Source: Pseudomonadota bacterium
GTDB lineage: Bacteria > Pseudomonadota > Gammaproteobacteria > Burkholderiales > Burkholderiaceae_F
Assembly (NCBI GenBank): GCA_021838715.1
Contig: JAKCCX010000007.1
Span: 1-64,000, forward strand
DNA length: 64,000 nt
Reading direction: 5' to 3'
The position numbers and the translations under genes are program-made. Position 1 is the first letter of the stretch; each line of letters starts with the position of its first letter. The notes beneath the pieces were generated by a model. It was not told where the DNA came from and ran no database searches. It worked only from the letters and a program-made list of their open reading frames with translations. Of the stretch, positions 1-7,651 are shown piece after piece.

Positions 1-12
1 CATGCATTACGT

Positions 13-236
13 GGCGGCTGCACTCCGCCGGGGCCGCCATAAGACGCGGTGGCGAGCAGCACAAGGCCGCGGGCGGGGCGCGACCGCGCGCCTCCACCTC
101 TGACTTACGGCCGCATGTTTGAGCGCGGCGTCCGCAGGACGCTGCGCGAGTTCGGCCGTGCGCCCGCGGACTGCGCAGCGCAGTCGCCCCACAGGGGCGA
201 CCACCGCGTAGGCGGCCCTGGCGGAGTGCAGCCGCC
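13..236. repeat. 224-bp element bounded by imperfect inverted repeats
   Basis: Positions 13-38 and 211-236 are inverted copies of each other over 26 bp with one mismatch. A second 9-bp match lies inside them (44-52 against 201-209). The interior holds smaller perfect stems, such as the 8-bp stem at 184-202 with a 3-base loop. No transposase or convincing reading frame lies inside. The structure fits a MITE/REP-like non-autonomous repeat or a large structured RNA; the sequence alone does not decide. Positions 237-358, between this element and the end of ruvA, show nothing I can name apart from a short stem (346-352 with 364-370) overlapping the ruvA stop codon. Confidence 0.5.
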
Positions 237-358
237 GCTCGCCTGCGTGGTGCCGGCGTCATCGCCGCAATCGCACGCCCATTCCCTGCGCCGGGCAATC
301 CGCTCAGCCCACCAATGGGTCCATTTTTCCTTCGCGCCAGTATTAGCGAAGCACTACA

Positions 359-946
359 CTAGCGCTTCGCGATCGCCTGCAGCGCCATCCGGATCCCGTC
401 CGACACCCCGGTTCCCGCGGGAATCGACCGCATTGCCGCGGCACCCTCGCGCTCGGAGTATCCAAGCGCGAGCAGCGCGCGCAGGATGTCCGTCGACGCA
501 TCGCCGACGGATGCCTGCGCACCGCCGCCGGCGTCGTCGATCGCGGGAACGAGCTTGCCTTTGAGTTCGAGCAGCAGCCGCTCCGCGGTCTTGGCGCCGA
601 TGCCCGGTACGCGGGTGAGCGCTCCGGCCTGCTGGAGTGTCACCGCCTGCGCGAGTTCCTCGACGCTCAGGCCCGAGAGCAGCGCGAGCGCGGTGCGCGC
701 CCCGACGCCGGAGATGCGGATGAGGGCGCGGAACGCGTGGCGCTCCGCCGCCGTGGCGAATCCGTAGAGCTGGTGGGCGTCTTCGCGCACCAGCAGATGC
801 GTGAGCAGGGTGACGCGCTCGCCGACGGCGGGGAGGTTGTAGACCGTGCTCATCGGCGCGTCGAGTTCATAGCCGACGCCCCCCACGTCGAGCAGCAGCG
901 ACGGCGGATGTTTTTCGAGCAGCGTTCCGGCAAGGCGTCCGATCAT
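359..946 (-). CDS. ruvA: Holliday junction DNA helicase subunit RuvA
   Basis: RuvA binds four-way junctions and loads the RuvB motor for branch migration in recombinational repair. The 195-residue protein has the family layout: an N-terminal OB-fold beginning [12 protein letters not shown], a central pair of helix-hairpin-helix motifs ([16 protein letters not shown] and [21 protein letters not shown], about residues 79-132), and a C-terminal RuvB-binding domain ending in [16 protein letters not shown]. Length is close to the usual 190-205. It lies 3 bp downstream of ruvC in the same direction, so the two are very probably co-transcribed. ruvB is not seen downstream within the window. Confidence 0.97.
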   Translation of the reverse strand: MIGRLAGTLLEKHPPSLLLDVGGVGYELDAPMSTVYNLPAVGERVTLLTHLLVREDAHQLYGFATAAERHAFRALIRISGVGARTALALLSGLSVEELAQAVTLQQAGALTRVPGIGAKTAERLLLELKGKLVPAIDDAGGGAQASVGDASTDILRALLALGYSEREGAAAMRSIPAGTGVSDGIRMALQAIAKR

Positions 947-949
947 CGT

Positions 950-1543
950 TCAGTTCTCCGCGGTGTAGTTCCGCCAGGCCGCCGCGGCGCGGCGGCGCGA
1001 GCTGGCCCGGCGCGTCGTCCCGGCGCCCAGCGCCGCCAGTTGCGCTCCGGCGGTCCCGCGCAGCCGGGCCGATGCATGGGCATGGCAGATGGCGCACGCC
1101 AGGGCGTCGGCGGCATCGGTCGCCGGCGCGCGGTCGAGTCCGAGCAGGCGTTGCACCATTTTCTGTACCTGCGTCTTGTCGGCGTGGCCGTACCCGACCG
1201 TCGCCTGCTTGATCTGCAGCGCGGTGTATTCATGCACCGGCACGTCCTGTCCCACCGCGGCGCAGATCGCGGCGCCGCGGGCCTGGCCCAGCAGCAAGGT
1301 CGATTGCGGATTGACGTTGACGAAGACCTTTTCGATCGCCGCCTCGTCGGGCGCATTGCGCTCGATCACCGCGCCGAGTTCGCGCAGGATCGCCTGCAGA
1401 CGCTGCGGCAGATCGCCGGCGGCGATCCGCAACACCCCCGAATCCAGATGCCGCAGCGTCGCACCGCAGGCTTCGATGATGCCGAAGCCGGTCCGGTTGA
1501 GTCCCGGATCGATGCCCAGGATGCGCCGCGCGGGTTTGGTCAC
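950..1543 (-). CDS. ruvC: Holliday junction resolvase RuvC
   Basis: RuvC is the endonuclease that cuts Holliday junctions symmetrically, acting with RuvAB. The 197-residue product starts with [16 protein letters not shown], which carries the first catalytic Asp. It has the [20 protein letters not shown] segment with the catalytic Glu, and the [15 protein letters not shown] segment with the C-terminal acidic pair. The last ~35 residues are an Arg/Ala-rich tail beyond the usual end. The start lies 1 bp after the purH stop and the stop is 3 bp before ruvA, giving a purH-ruvC-ruvA transcription unit. Confidence 0.96.
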   Translation of the reverse strand: MTKPARRILGIDPGLNRTGFGIIEACGATLRHLDSGVLRIAAGDLPQRLQAILRELGAVIERNAPDEAAIEKVFVNVNPQSTLLLGQARGAAICAAVGQDVPVHEYTALQIKQATVGYGHADKTQVQKMVQRLLGLDRAPATDAADALACAICHAHASARLRGTAGAQLAALGAGTTRRASSRRRAAAAWRNYTAEN

Positions 1544-1544
1544 G

Positions 1545-3107
1545 TCAATGGCGGAAATGCCGCATCCCGGTGAACACCATGGCGATGCCGCGCTCGTCGG
1601 CTGCGGCGATCACCTCCGCATCGCGCACGCTGCCGCCCGGCTGGATCACGCAGGTCGCGCCGGCATCGACGAGGGCGTCGAGGCCGTCGCGGAAGGGGAA
1701 GAAGGCGTCCGACGCCACGCAGGATCCGGCCAGCGAGAGGCCGGCGTCCTTGGCCTTGAGCGCGGCGATGCGGGTGGAGTCGACCCGGCTCATCTGGCCC
1801 GCGCCGATGCCCAGCGTCGCGCCGCCCTTTGCGTACACGATGGCGTTCGACTTGACGTACCGCACCACCTTCCAGGCGAAGAGCAGGTCGTCCATCTCGT
1901 CGGCCGACGGCGCCTTGCGCGTGACCACCTTGCAGTCGGCGCCGCCGATCGTCGCGATGTCCGGCGTTTGCGCGAGCAGGCCGCCGCCCACGCGCTTGAA
2001 CTCGAGATCGTTGTGGGCGTCGCCCTGCGGCAGTTCCAGGACCCGTACGTTGGTCTTGGCGCGCAAGGCATCGAGGGCGAACGCGTCGAATGCGGGCGCG
2101 ATCACGACCTCCGTGAAGCGCTCGCAGATCGCGCGGGCGGTGGCGCCGTCGACCGGGTGGTTGAAGGCGATGATGCCGCCGAAGGCCGAGGTGGGATCGG
2201 TGGCGTAGGCGCGCCGGTAGGCGTCCAGAACCGTTGCGCCGGTGGCGATGCCGCAGGGGTTGGCGTGCTTGACGATCACGCAGGTCGGCGCGGTGAAGCT
2301 GCGCACGCATTCCCACGCCGCATCGGCATCCATGATGTTGTTGTACGAGAGTTCCTTCCCCTGGAGCTGGCGGTAGGATGCAAGCAGGCCTGCGCCCACC
2401 GCGGCGTCGCGGTAGAACGCGGCGTCCTGGTGGGGGTTTTCGCCGTAGCGCATGTCCTGCACCAGTTGCCACTGGCGCGTGAGGATGCGCGGGAACATGC
2501 GGTGCGATCCGTCCGCCTCGATGCTCGAAAGATAGGCGCTGATCGCGCCGTCGTAGGCGGCGGTGTGCGCGAAGGCTTTGGTGGCGAGTTCGAAGCGGGT
2601 CGCGGCGCCGACGGCGCCCGACGCGTTCAGCTCATCGAGCACCCGGCCGTAATCCTGCGGATCCACGACCACCGTGACCGCGGCGTGATTCTTCGCTGCC
2701 GAGCGCAGCATCGCCGGGCCGCCGATGTCGATGTTTTCGATGGCGTCGGACAGGGTGCATCCGGGCTTGGTGACGGTCGCCTGGAACGGGTAGAGGTTGA
2801 CCGCGAGGATTTCGATCGGGGCGATCGCGTGCTGCGCGAGCGTGGCCATGTGCGCGGGATCGTCGCGCCGGGCGAGCAGGCCGCCGTGGATGTTCGGATG
2901 CAGGGTCTTCACCCGGCCGTCGAGCATCTCGGGGAATCCCGTGACCTCGGCGACCTCGGTCACGGCGATGCCCGCTTCGGCGAGCAGCTTCGCGGTGCCG
3001 CCGGTGGAAAGAATCCGGAAGCCGGATTGCACCAGGCCGCGGGCGAATTCCACGGCGCCGGACTTGTCGGACAGGCTGATCAGCGCGGTGCGGGTCGATT
3101 GGGACAT
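1545..3107 (-). CDS. purH: Bifunctional AICAR transformylase / IMP cyclohydrolase PurH
   Basis: PurH carries out the last two steps of IMP synthesis: formylation of AICAR with 10-formyl-THF, then cyclisation. The 520-residue protein begins [22 protein letters not shown]. It has an N-terminal MGS-like cyclohydrolase domain (about residues 1-150, with [13 protein letters not shown] and [17 protein letters not shown]) and the larger transformylase domain with [11 protein letters not shown] chose the ATG at 3107 over the in-frame one at 3125 because an AAGGA Shine-Dalgarno lies about 9 bases upstream of it. The gene follows fis by 91 bp and leads into ruvC. Confidence 0.97.
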   Translation of the reverse strand: MSQSTRTALISLSDKSGAVEFARGLVQSGFRILSTGGTAKLLAEAGIAVTEVAEVTGFPEMLDGRVKTLHPNIHGGLLARRDDPAHMATLAQHAIAPIEILAVNLYPFQATVTKPGCTLSDAIENIDIGGPAMLRSAAKNHAAVTVVVDPQDYGRVLDELNASGAVGAATRFELATKAFAHTAAYDGAISAYLSSIEADGSHRMFPRILTRQWQLVQDMRYGENPHQDAAFYRDAAVGAGLLASYRQLQGKELSYNNIMDADAAWECVRSFTAPTCVIVKHANPCGIATGATVLDAYRRAYATDPTSAFGGIIAFNHPVDGATARAICERFTEVVIAPAFDAFALDALRAKTNVRVLELPQGDAHNDLEFKRVGGGLLAQTPDIATIGGADCKVVTRKAPSADEMDDLLFAWKVVRYVKSNAIVYAKGGATLGIGAGQMSRVDSTRIAALKAKDAGLSLAGSCVASDAFFPFRDGLDALVDAGATCVIQPGGSVRDAEVIAAADERGIAMVFTGMRHFRH

Positions 3108-3198
3108 GGATCGGGTTCCTTGCATGAGCTATGGTACGTGGAGCATCGCGGGCACCGGGTCGGCACGCGCGACGAATCATTCTGCGATTCTGCGCGAT

Positions 3199-3513
3199 TC
3201 AGCGGACGTCGAAATCGTGCAGCTTGCGCCGCAGCGTGTTGCGGTTGATTCCCAGCAGTTCGGCTGCCGCGGACTGGTTGCCCGCGCAGCGCGTCAGGGC
3301 GAACCGCAGCAGGGGCCGTTCCACCGCCCCCAGCACCATCTCGTGCAGGGCGTGGGGCGACGCGCCGTCCAGGCTGGAAAGGTACTCCTCCAGGTTCCGG
3401 AACACGCACTGTTCGATGGTTTCGCCGATGGCGCGCGCGTGATCGAGCGCAGCGCCGTCCTCGCCCGTCTTGCGGGGGGGGCTGGGGATCGGATCGGCGC
3501 GGTCGGTGGGCAC
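3199..3513 (-). CDS. fis: DNA-binding protein Fis
   Basis: Fis is a nucleoid-associated, DNA-bending regulator that acts as a dimer. The 104-residue product ends in the typical C-terminal helix-turn-helix (NQSAAAELLGINRNTLRRKL, about residues 79-98), preceded by the dimerisation helices (HALHEMVLGAVERPLLRFALTRCAG). About 30 N-terminal residues before DHARAIGETIEQ are polar and poorly conserved. It sits 12 bp downstream of dusB, the classical dusB-fis pairing in proteobacteria, which argues for co-transcription. Confidence 0.95.
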   Translation of the reverse strand: MPTDRADPIPSPPRKTGEDGAALDHARAIGETIEQCVFRNLEEYLSSLDGASPHALHEMVLGAVERPLLRFALTRCAGNQSAAAELLGINRNTLRRKLHDFDVR

Positions 3514-3525
3514 TTCGGGGAGTCC

Positions 3526-4545
3526 TTACTCGGACCGGGGAATGTACTCAAAAAACGGACTACGTGCAGCCGCTTCTCCGAAAAAGATTTCCACTTCCTT
3601 GCGCTGGGCCGCCGGACATTCGATTTCGTTGATCCGCTGTCCCGCTTCCCGCCCGCCGCGCAGGCCGCGCAGCCAGCCGTGAATACGCTTGCGCGCGATG
3701 CGCACGCCCTGGATGTCGGCGTAGTGGGCGTAATGCTCGTCCAGATAGGCGAGCAGCGCCGGTGCGACATCGGCGACCCGCATCGGCGGCGCCGCCACGC
3801 CGTGCCGCAGGAGATGGTCGATTTCCCCGAAGATCCAGGGGCGCTCCTGGGCCGCGCGGCCGATCATCACGGCATCGGCACCGGTGCGCGCGAGTACGGC
3901 GCGGGCCGCTTCGGGGCCGTCGATGTCGCCGTTGGCGACCACCGGGATCGCCAGTCGCGACTTCACCTCCGCGATCGTGTCGTACTCGGCGTGGCCACGA
4001 AAGCCGCAGTCCCGGGTGCGGCCGTGGATGGTCAGCATCCGGATGCCGGCATCCTGCGCCATGCGGGCGATGCGCGGCGCATTGCGGTGGGCCGGATCCC
4101 AGCCGGTGCGGATTTTCAGGGTGACGGGAACCGCGACGGCCTGCACGACGGCGTCCAGGATGCGGCCGACGAGCGCTTCGTCGCGCAGCAGCGCCGAGCC
4201 GCACGCGGCATTGCAGACTTTCTTGACCGGGCAACCCATGTTGATGTCGATGATCTGCGCCCCCCGCTCGACGGCGTCGCGGGCGGCATCGGCGAGCATT
4301 GCCGGATCCGCCCCCGCGAGCTGCACGGCAACCGGCTCGGCTTCGCCGTCCATGCGCAGGCGCCGCGCCGTTTTGCGGCTGCCGCGCAGCCGCGCGTCGG
4401 AGGTGGTCATCTCACCCACCGCATAGCCGGCGCCGAAGGCCCGGAAGAGCCGGCGCAGGGGCAGGTCCGCGATGCCGGCCATCGGAGCCGCGAAGACGCG
4501 GTTGGAGAGGCGGTGGGGGCCGATCTGCACGGGCGCCGGGTCCAT
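3526..4545 (-). CDS. dusB: tRNA-dihydrouridine synthase DusB
   Basis: This FMN-dependent enzyme reduces specific uridines in the tRNA D-loop. The 339-residue protein begins MDPAPVQIGPHRLSNRVFAA. It shows the Dus signatures: FAAPMAGIADLPLR near the N-terminus, the active-site segment DINMGCPVKKVCNAACGSALL with the catalytic Cys, the FMN-phosphate loop PVVANGDIDGPEAA, and VMIGRAAQERPWIF. The ATG at 4545 overlaps the stop of the upstream hydroxylase gene (TGATG). The in-frame extension toward 6051 is only antisense-like read-through. Pairing with fis supports the DusB subfamily. Confidence 0.94.
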   Translation of the reverse strand: MDPAPVQIGPHRLSNRVFAAPMAGIADLPLRRLFRAFGAGYAVGEMTTSDARLRGSRKTARRLRMDGEAEPVAVQLAGADPAMLADAARDAVERGAQIIDINMGCPVKKVCNAACGSALLRDEALVGRILDAVVQAVAVPVTLKIRTGWDPAHRNAPRIARMAQDAGIRMLTIHGRTRDCGFRGHAEYDTIAEVKSRLAIPVVANGDIDGPEAARAVLARTGADAVMIGRAAQERPWIFGEIDHLLRHGVAAPPMRVADVAPALLAYLDEHYAHYADIQGVRIARKRIHGWLRGLRGGREAGQRINEIECPAAQRKEVEIFFGEAAARSPFFEYIPRSE

Positions 4546-5750
4546 CAGACCCGGACTCCGAACATGAGCAGGCGGGCGAACGCCCGCCGCACGTCCGGCA
4601 GGAGATCGAGCGCGCCGAGCGCGGCCGAACGCGCCATCGCGACCGGCAGCGGTGCCGAGGAAAAAAGCTGCGGCAGCATTCCGGTCAGGGCGGGCACGAC
4701 GGCGCGGTCGAGGCGGCGCGTGGCCCCGTAGCGGGCCAGGGCCGCGGCAACGTCGCGCGTGCGGCGGATGTCGGTGCCGGCCGGCGTATCGGTCAGGCAG
4801 TCGACCAGGCATACGCAATCGCGCAGGCCGAGGTTGAAGCCTTGCCCGGCGACGGGGTGCAGCACCTGGGCGGAGTTGCCGATGTGCACCAGACGGTGTT
4901 CGCACACCCGGTCGACGCGCGTCGGCCGCAGCGGAAAGACGCTGCGCGGGCCGATGGCCGTGGGCGCATGGAATCGCGGCCCCAGGGTCTGCGCGATCTC
5001 CCGCAGCAGCGGTTCTTCGGGCGCCTGCTGCCGGGCGCGCGCGATCTCCGACGGTAGGCACCAGATCATCGACATCTGCTGGCGGCCTCCGGGAACCGGC
5101 AGCAGTGCGAACGGCCCCTCGTGGGTGAAGCGCTCGAAGGCGTCGCCCGGGGCCAGGCCGTCGAGGGTGAGATCGGCGAGCAGGGCATGGGAGCGGACCG
5201 GCGCGGCATCGCCCACGCTGCGGTGACGGTCGGGCCCTCCTTCCGCATCGATCGCCAGGGCGCAGGCGATCTCCGAGCCGTCGTCGAGGGTGACGCGGAC
5301 GCAGTCGGGATGCTGCTGCAAGCCCAGGACCCGCCGCGGGCGTTCCGCGGTGATCCGCGGCTCGGCATCGATCGCGCGGGCGAGGGCGGCGACCAGGTCC
5401 GCGTACCAGACGGTGGCGCCGACCGGTTTCGCGCCGAAGTCGGGATCGCGGGCCGCGTCGCCCGCCGGATTGGCAGCGGGGCTTCCGAGATGCGCGGCGC
5501 CGGCGTGGCCGCGGGAACTGACATGGACGCGGCGGATCGGTGCCAGCGGAAGCGTTCCGGCGCCGAGCAGCGCGCCGAGGATCTGCAGACTGCCGCGGGA
5601 AAGGGCCAGCAGGCGCCGGTCGCGCCGGAGATCGTCGACGGGGCGGGCGTCGTAGAGCGTGGCGGCGATGCCGCGCCGCGCCAGGAGCAGGGCCGTGACC
5701 ATGCCCACCGGGCCGCCGCCCAGGATCGCGATCCGGGATGTCGTACGCAT
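4545..5750 (-). CDS. FAD-dependent UbiH/UbiF-family hydroxylase
   Basis: This is probably a ring hydroxylase of ubiquinone biosynthesis. The 401-residue protein has an N-terminal Rossmann FAD motif (IAILGGGPVGMVTALLLARRG), a middle region typical of aromatic hydroxylases, and the second FAD/ribityl motif (HIGNSAQVLHPVAGQGFNLGLRDC, about residues 294-317) that marks the UbiH/VisC/Coq6 group. Which ring position it modifies cannot be told from the sequence. It overlaps dusB and murU by one base each, so it is translated within the amgK-murU-hydroxylase-dusB-fis series. Confidence 0.85.
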   Translation of the reverse strand: MRTTSRIAILGGGPVGMVTALLLARRGIAATLYDARPVDDLRRDRRLLALSRGSLQILGALLGAGTLPLAPIRRVHVSSRGHAGAAHLGSPAANPAGDAARDPDFGAKPVGATVWYADLVAALARAIDAEPRITAERPRRVLGLQQHPDCVRVTLDDGSEIACALAIDAEGGPDRHRSVGDAAPVRSHALLADLTLDGLAPGDAFERFTHEGPFALLPVPGGRQQMSMIWCLPSEIARARQQAPEEPLLREIAQTLGPRFHAPTAIGPRSVFPLRPTRVDRVCEHRLVHIGNSAQVLHPVAGQGFNLGLRDCVCLVDCLTDTPAGTDIRRTRDVAAALARYGATRRLDRAVVPALTGMLPQLFSSAPLPVAMARSAALGALDLLPDVRRAFARLLMFGVRV

Positions 5751-6451
5751 CAGAAAATTCTACGCAATCGGAGGGCCTCTTCACAGGCCGCCAGTTCCGC
5801 GGTCGTCCCGACGTTGAACCATGCGCCGCCGAAGTGCTCGGCGCCCACCCGTCCGCGGTCGACGAATTGGTAGAGCCAGGGAAACAGCCGCGCCCGCGAC
5901 GGCGGCAGGTCGGCGAAGATCCGCGGCGCGAACAGGCCGATGTTGCCGTAGGTGAGCCGGGGCGCCGTGCGGGTCGCCGCTCCGCCGGGGGATCGGCCCA
6001 TGTCGCCGCCCGGATGGTAGGGCGGGTTGTCGACCAGGACGAGATGGGCATCGAGGTCGCCGCGCGCGATGCGCTGCGCCGGGCCGGAGAGGCTCCGGTA
6101 ATCGAATGCCGTCACGATGTCGCTGCTGGCGACGACGAACGGTTCGTCCCCCAGCAGCGGCAGGGCGTGGACGATGCCCCCCAGCGTTTCGCGCGCATCT
6201 TCGGCGCGCTCGCCCTCGCGGGCGTAACGCAGCCGCGCGCCGTAGCGGCTGCCGTCTCCCAGCGCGGGCTCGAACTGGTCGGGCAGATGCGCGGTATTGA
6301 TGACGATGTCCGCGATTCCGGCGCGCGCGAGCCCCTCGATCTGCCATTCGATCAGCCGCCTGCCGCCGACCTGCAGCAAGGGCTTGGGACAGGTGTCGGT
6401 GTGCGGCCGCAGGCGTTCGCCGCGGCCCGCGGCAAGGAGCAGCGCGCGCAT
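5750..6451 (-). CDS. murU: N-acetylmuramate alpha-1-phosphate uridylyltransferase MurU
   Basis: MurU makes UDP-MurNAc from MurNAc-1-phosphate in the peptidoglycan recycling route that bypasses de novo synthesis. The 233-residue protein begins MRALLLAAGRGERLRPHTDT and has the nucleotidyltransferase signature GxGxRLxPxTxxxPKPLL plus VNTAHLPDQ and the metal-binding SSDIVTAFDY segment. Start at 6451 was chosen because it places this motif at the N-terminus and lies 1 bp after the amgK stop. Adjacency to amgK and divergence from lptD match the known amgK-murU locus, separating it from other sugar-1-phosphate nucleotidyltransferases. Confidence 0.9.
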   Translation of the reverse strand: MRALLLAAGRGERLRPHTDTCPKPLLQVGGRRLIEWQIEGLARAGIADIVINTAHLPDQFEPALGDGSRYGARLRYAREGERAEDARETLGGIVHALPLLGDEPFVVASSDIVTAFDYRSLSGPAQRIARGDLDAHLVLVDNPPYHPGGDMGRSPGGAATRTAPRLTYGNIGLFAPRIFADLPPSRARLFPWLYQFVDRGRVGAEHFGGAWFNVGTTAELAACEEALRLRRIF

Positions 6452-6452
6452 G

Positions 6453-7610
6453 TCAGAACGTGGTTCCCTCTTCCCGGGCCCGTCCGTGGATGCGGTCGAA
6501 CAGTCGGGCAAGGGCGGCGAACGGGTCGTACCGCTCGACGACGCGCTGGGCATGGCGCAGCACCACCGGCAGGTCCGCCAGGTAGCGATCCTTGCCGTCG
6601 CGGTGGTGGAGGCGCGCGAAAATCCCGAGCACCTTGAGGCTGCGCTGCAGCCCCATCCACTCGAGGTCGCGCCAGAACCGGCCGAAGTCGGCCGGCACCG
6701 GCAGGCCTTGCCGCCGCGCGCGCTCCCAGTATCGGGCGGCCCAGTCGATCTGCTGCGGCTCCGGCCACTCGACGTAGGCGTCCCGGAGCAGCGACACCAG
6801 GTCGTAGGTGATCGGTCCGATCACCGCGTCCTGGAAATCCAGCACCCCGGGTTCCGGCGGCGCCAGGCTGGATGCCGAGCCCGAGGGGGAGCCTGCCCGC
6901 GGGTCGCTCCCGGCATCGCCGGGCGCCATCAGGTTGCGGCTGTGGTAGTCGCGATGCACGAACACCTGCGCCTGGTCCAGCGCCGACGCGGCAAGGCGCT
7001 CGCAGGCCGCGTCCAGCACCGCGCGCTCCGCCGGGCTCAGGTCGACCCCCAGATGGCGGGCGACGTACCATTCCGGGAACAGCCGCATTTCGGCCAGCAG
7101 GCGATCGCGGTCGTAGGGCGGCAGGGCCGTTCCGGCGACCGGAATGGTCTGCATGCGGACCAGGGCCGCGATTGCGCCCTCGTACAGGTCCGCAATCCGC
7201 TCCGGCCGGGCCGCGATGGCATCGGCGTAGGTGGCATCGCCCAGGTCGCGCAGCAGCAGGAACCCATGTTCGAGATTGCGTTCGAGGACGGCCGGCGCCC
7301 GCACCCCCTGGCGTGCGAGCAGGTCGGCAACGAGCAGGAAGGGGCGGCAGTCCTCGTGCTGCGGCGGGGCGTCCATGATGATCCAGGAACGATCCGCCGC
7401 GGCGGGGTCGTTGTCGCCCCGGCGATCGACGCGGAAATACCGCCGGAAGCTGGCATCGCTCGATGCCGGCCGCAGGCTGGCCGGATCCAGGTTCCAGGTT
7501 GCCGGAAGGGATGCCAGCCACGTGCGCAGCGCGTCGAGGCGGAGATCTGGGGGGGGCGTTTCCTCGTGCGGCATGTCGGGGTTGGAGAGGGTTTCGGGAC
7601 GATCCGCCAT
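6453..7610 (-). CDS. amgK: N-acetylmuramate/N-acetylglucosamine anomeric kinase AmgK
   Basis: AmgK phosphorylates recycled MurNAc and GlcNAc at C1, supplying MurU. The 385-residue protein has an aminoglycoside-phosphotransferase fold: a nucleotide-binding half with SSDASFRRYFRVDR and SWIIMDAPPQHED, the catalytic loop VFVHRDYHSRNLM, and the metal-binding VLDFQDAVIGPITYDLVSLLRD. The catalytic loop is followed by a low-complexity Gly/Ser/Pro stretch ([16 protein letters not shown]). The ATG at 7610 is used; a second in-frame ATG at 7574 is possible. It is transcribed divergently from lptD across 41 bp. Confidence 0.9.
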   Translation of the reverse strand: MADRPETLSNPDMPHEETPPPDLRLDALRTWLASLPATWNLDPASLRPASSDASFRRYFRVDRRGDNDPAAADRSWIIMDAPPQHEDCRPFLLVADLLARQGVRAPAVLERNLEHGFLLLRDLGDATYADAIAARPERIADLYEGAIAALVRMQTIPVAGTALPPYDRDRLLAEMRLFPEWYVARHLGVDLSPAERAVLDAACERLAASALDQAQVFVHRDYHSRNLMAPGDAGSDPRAGSPSGSASSLAPPEPGVLDFQDAVIGPITYDLVSLLRDAYVEWPEPQQIDWAARYWERARRQGLPVPADFGRFWRDLEWMGLQRSLKVLGIFARLHHRDGKDRYLADLPVVLRHAQRVVERYDPFAALARLFDRIHGRAREEGTTF

Positions 7611-7651
7611 AATGGCGCGTTTTTCAGAAGAATTCGGAATAGTACCGTCCC

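Noticed and set aside
346-370. Hairpin at the ruvA stop as an intrinsic terminator
   Set aside because: The stem is only 7 bp with an 11-base loop and lacks a T-run on the minus strand.
1089-3248. 719-codon plus-strand frame over ruvC and purH
   Set aside because: Antisense shadow of RuvC and PurH, with no domain.
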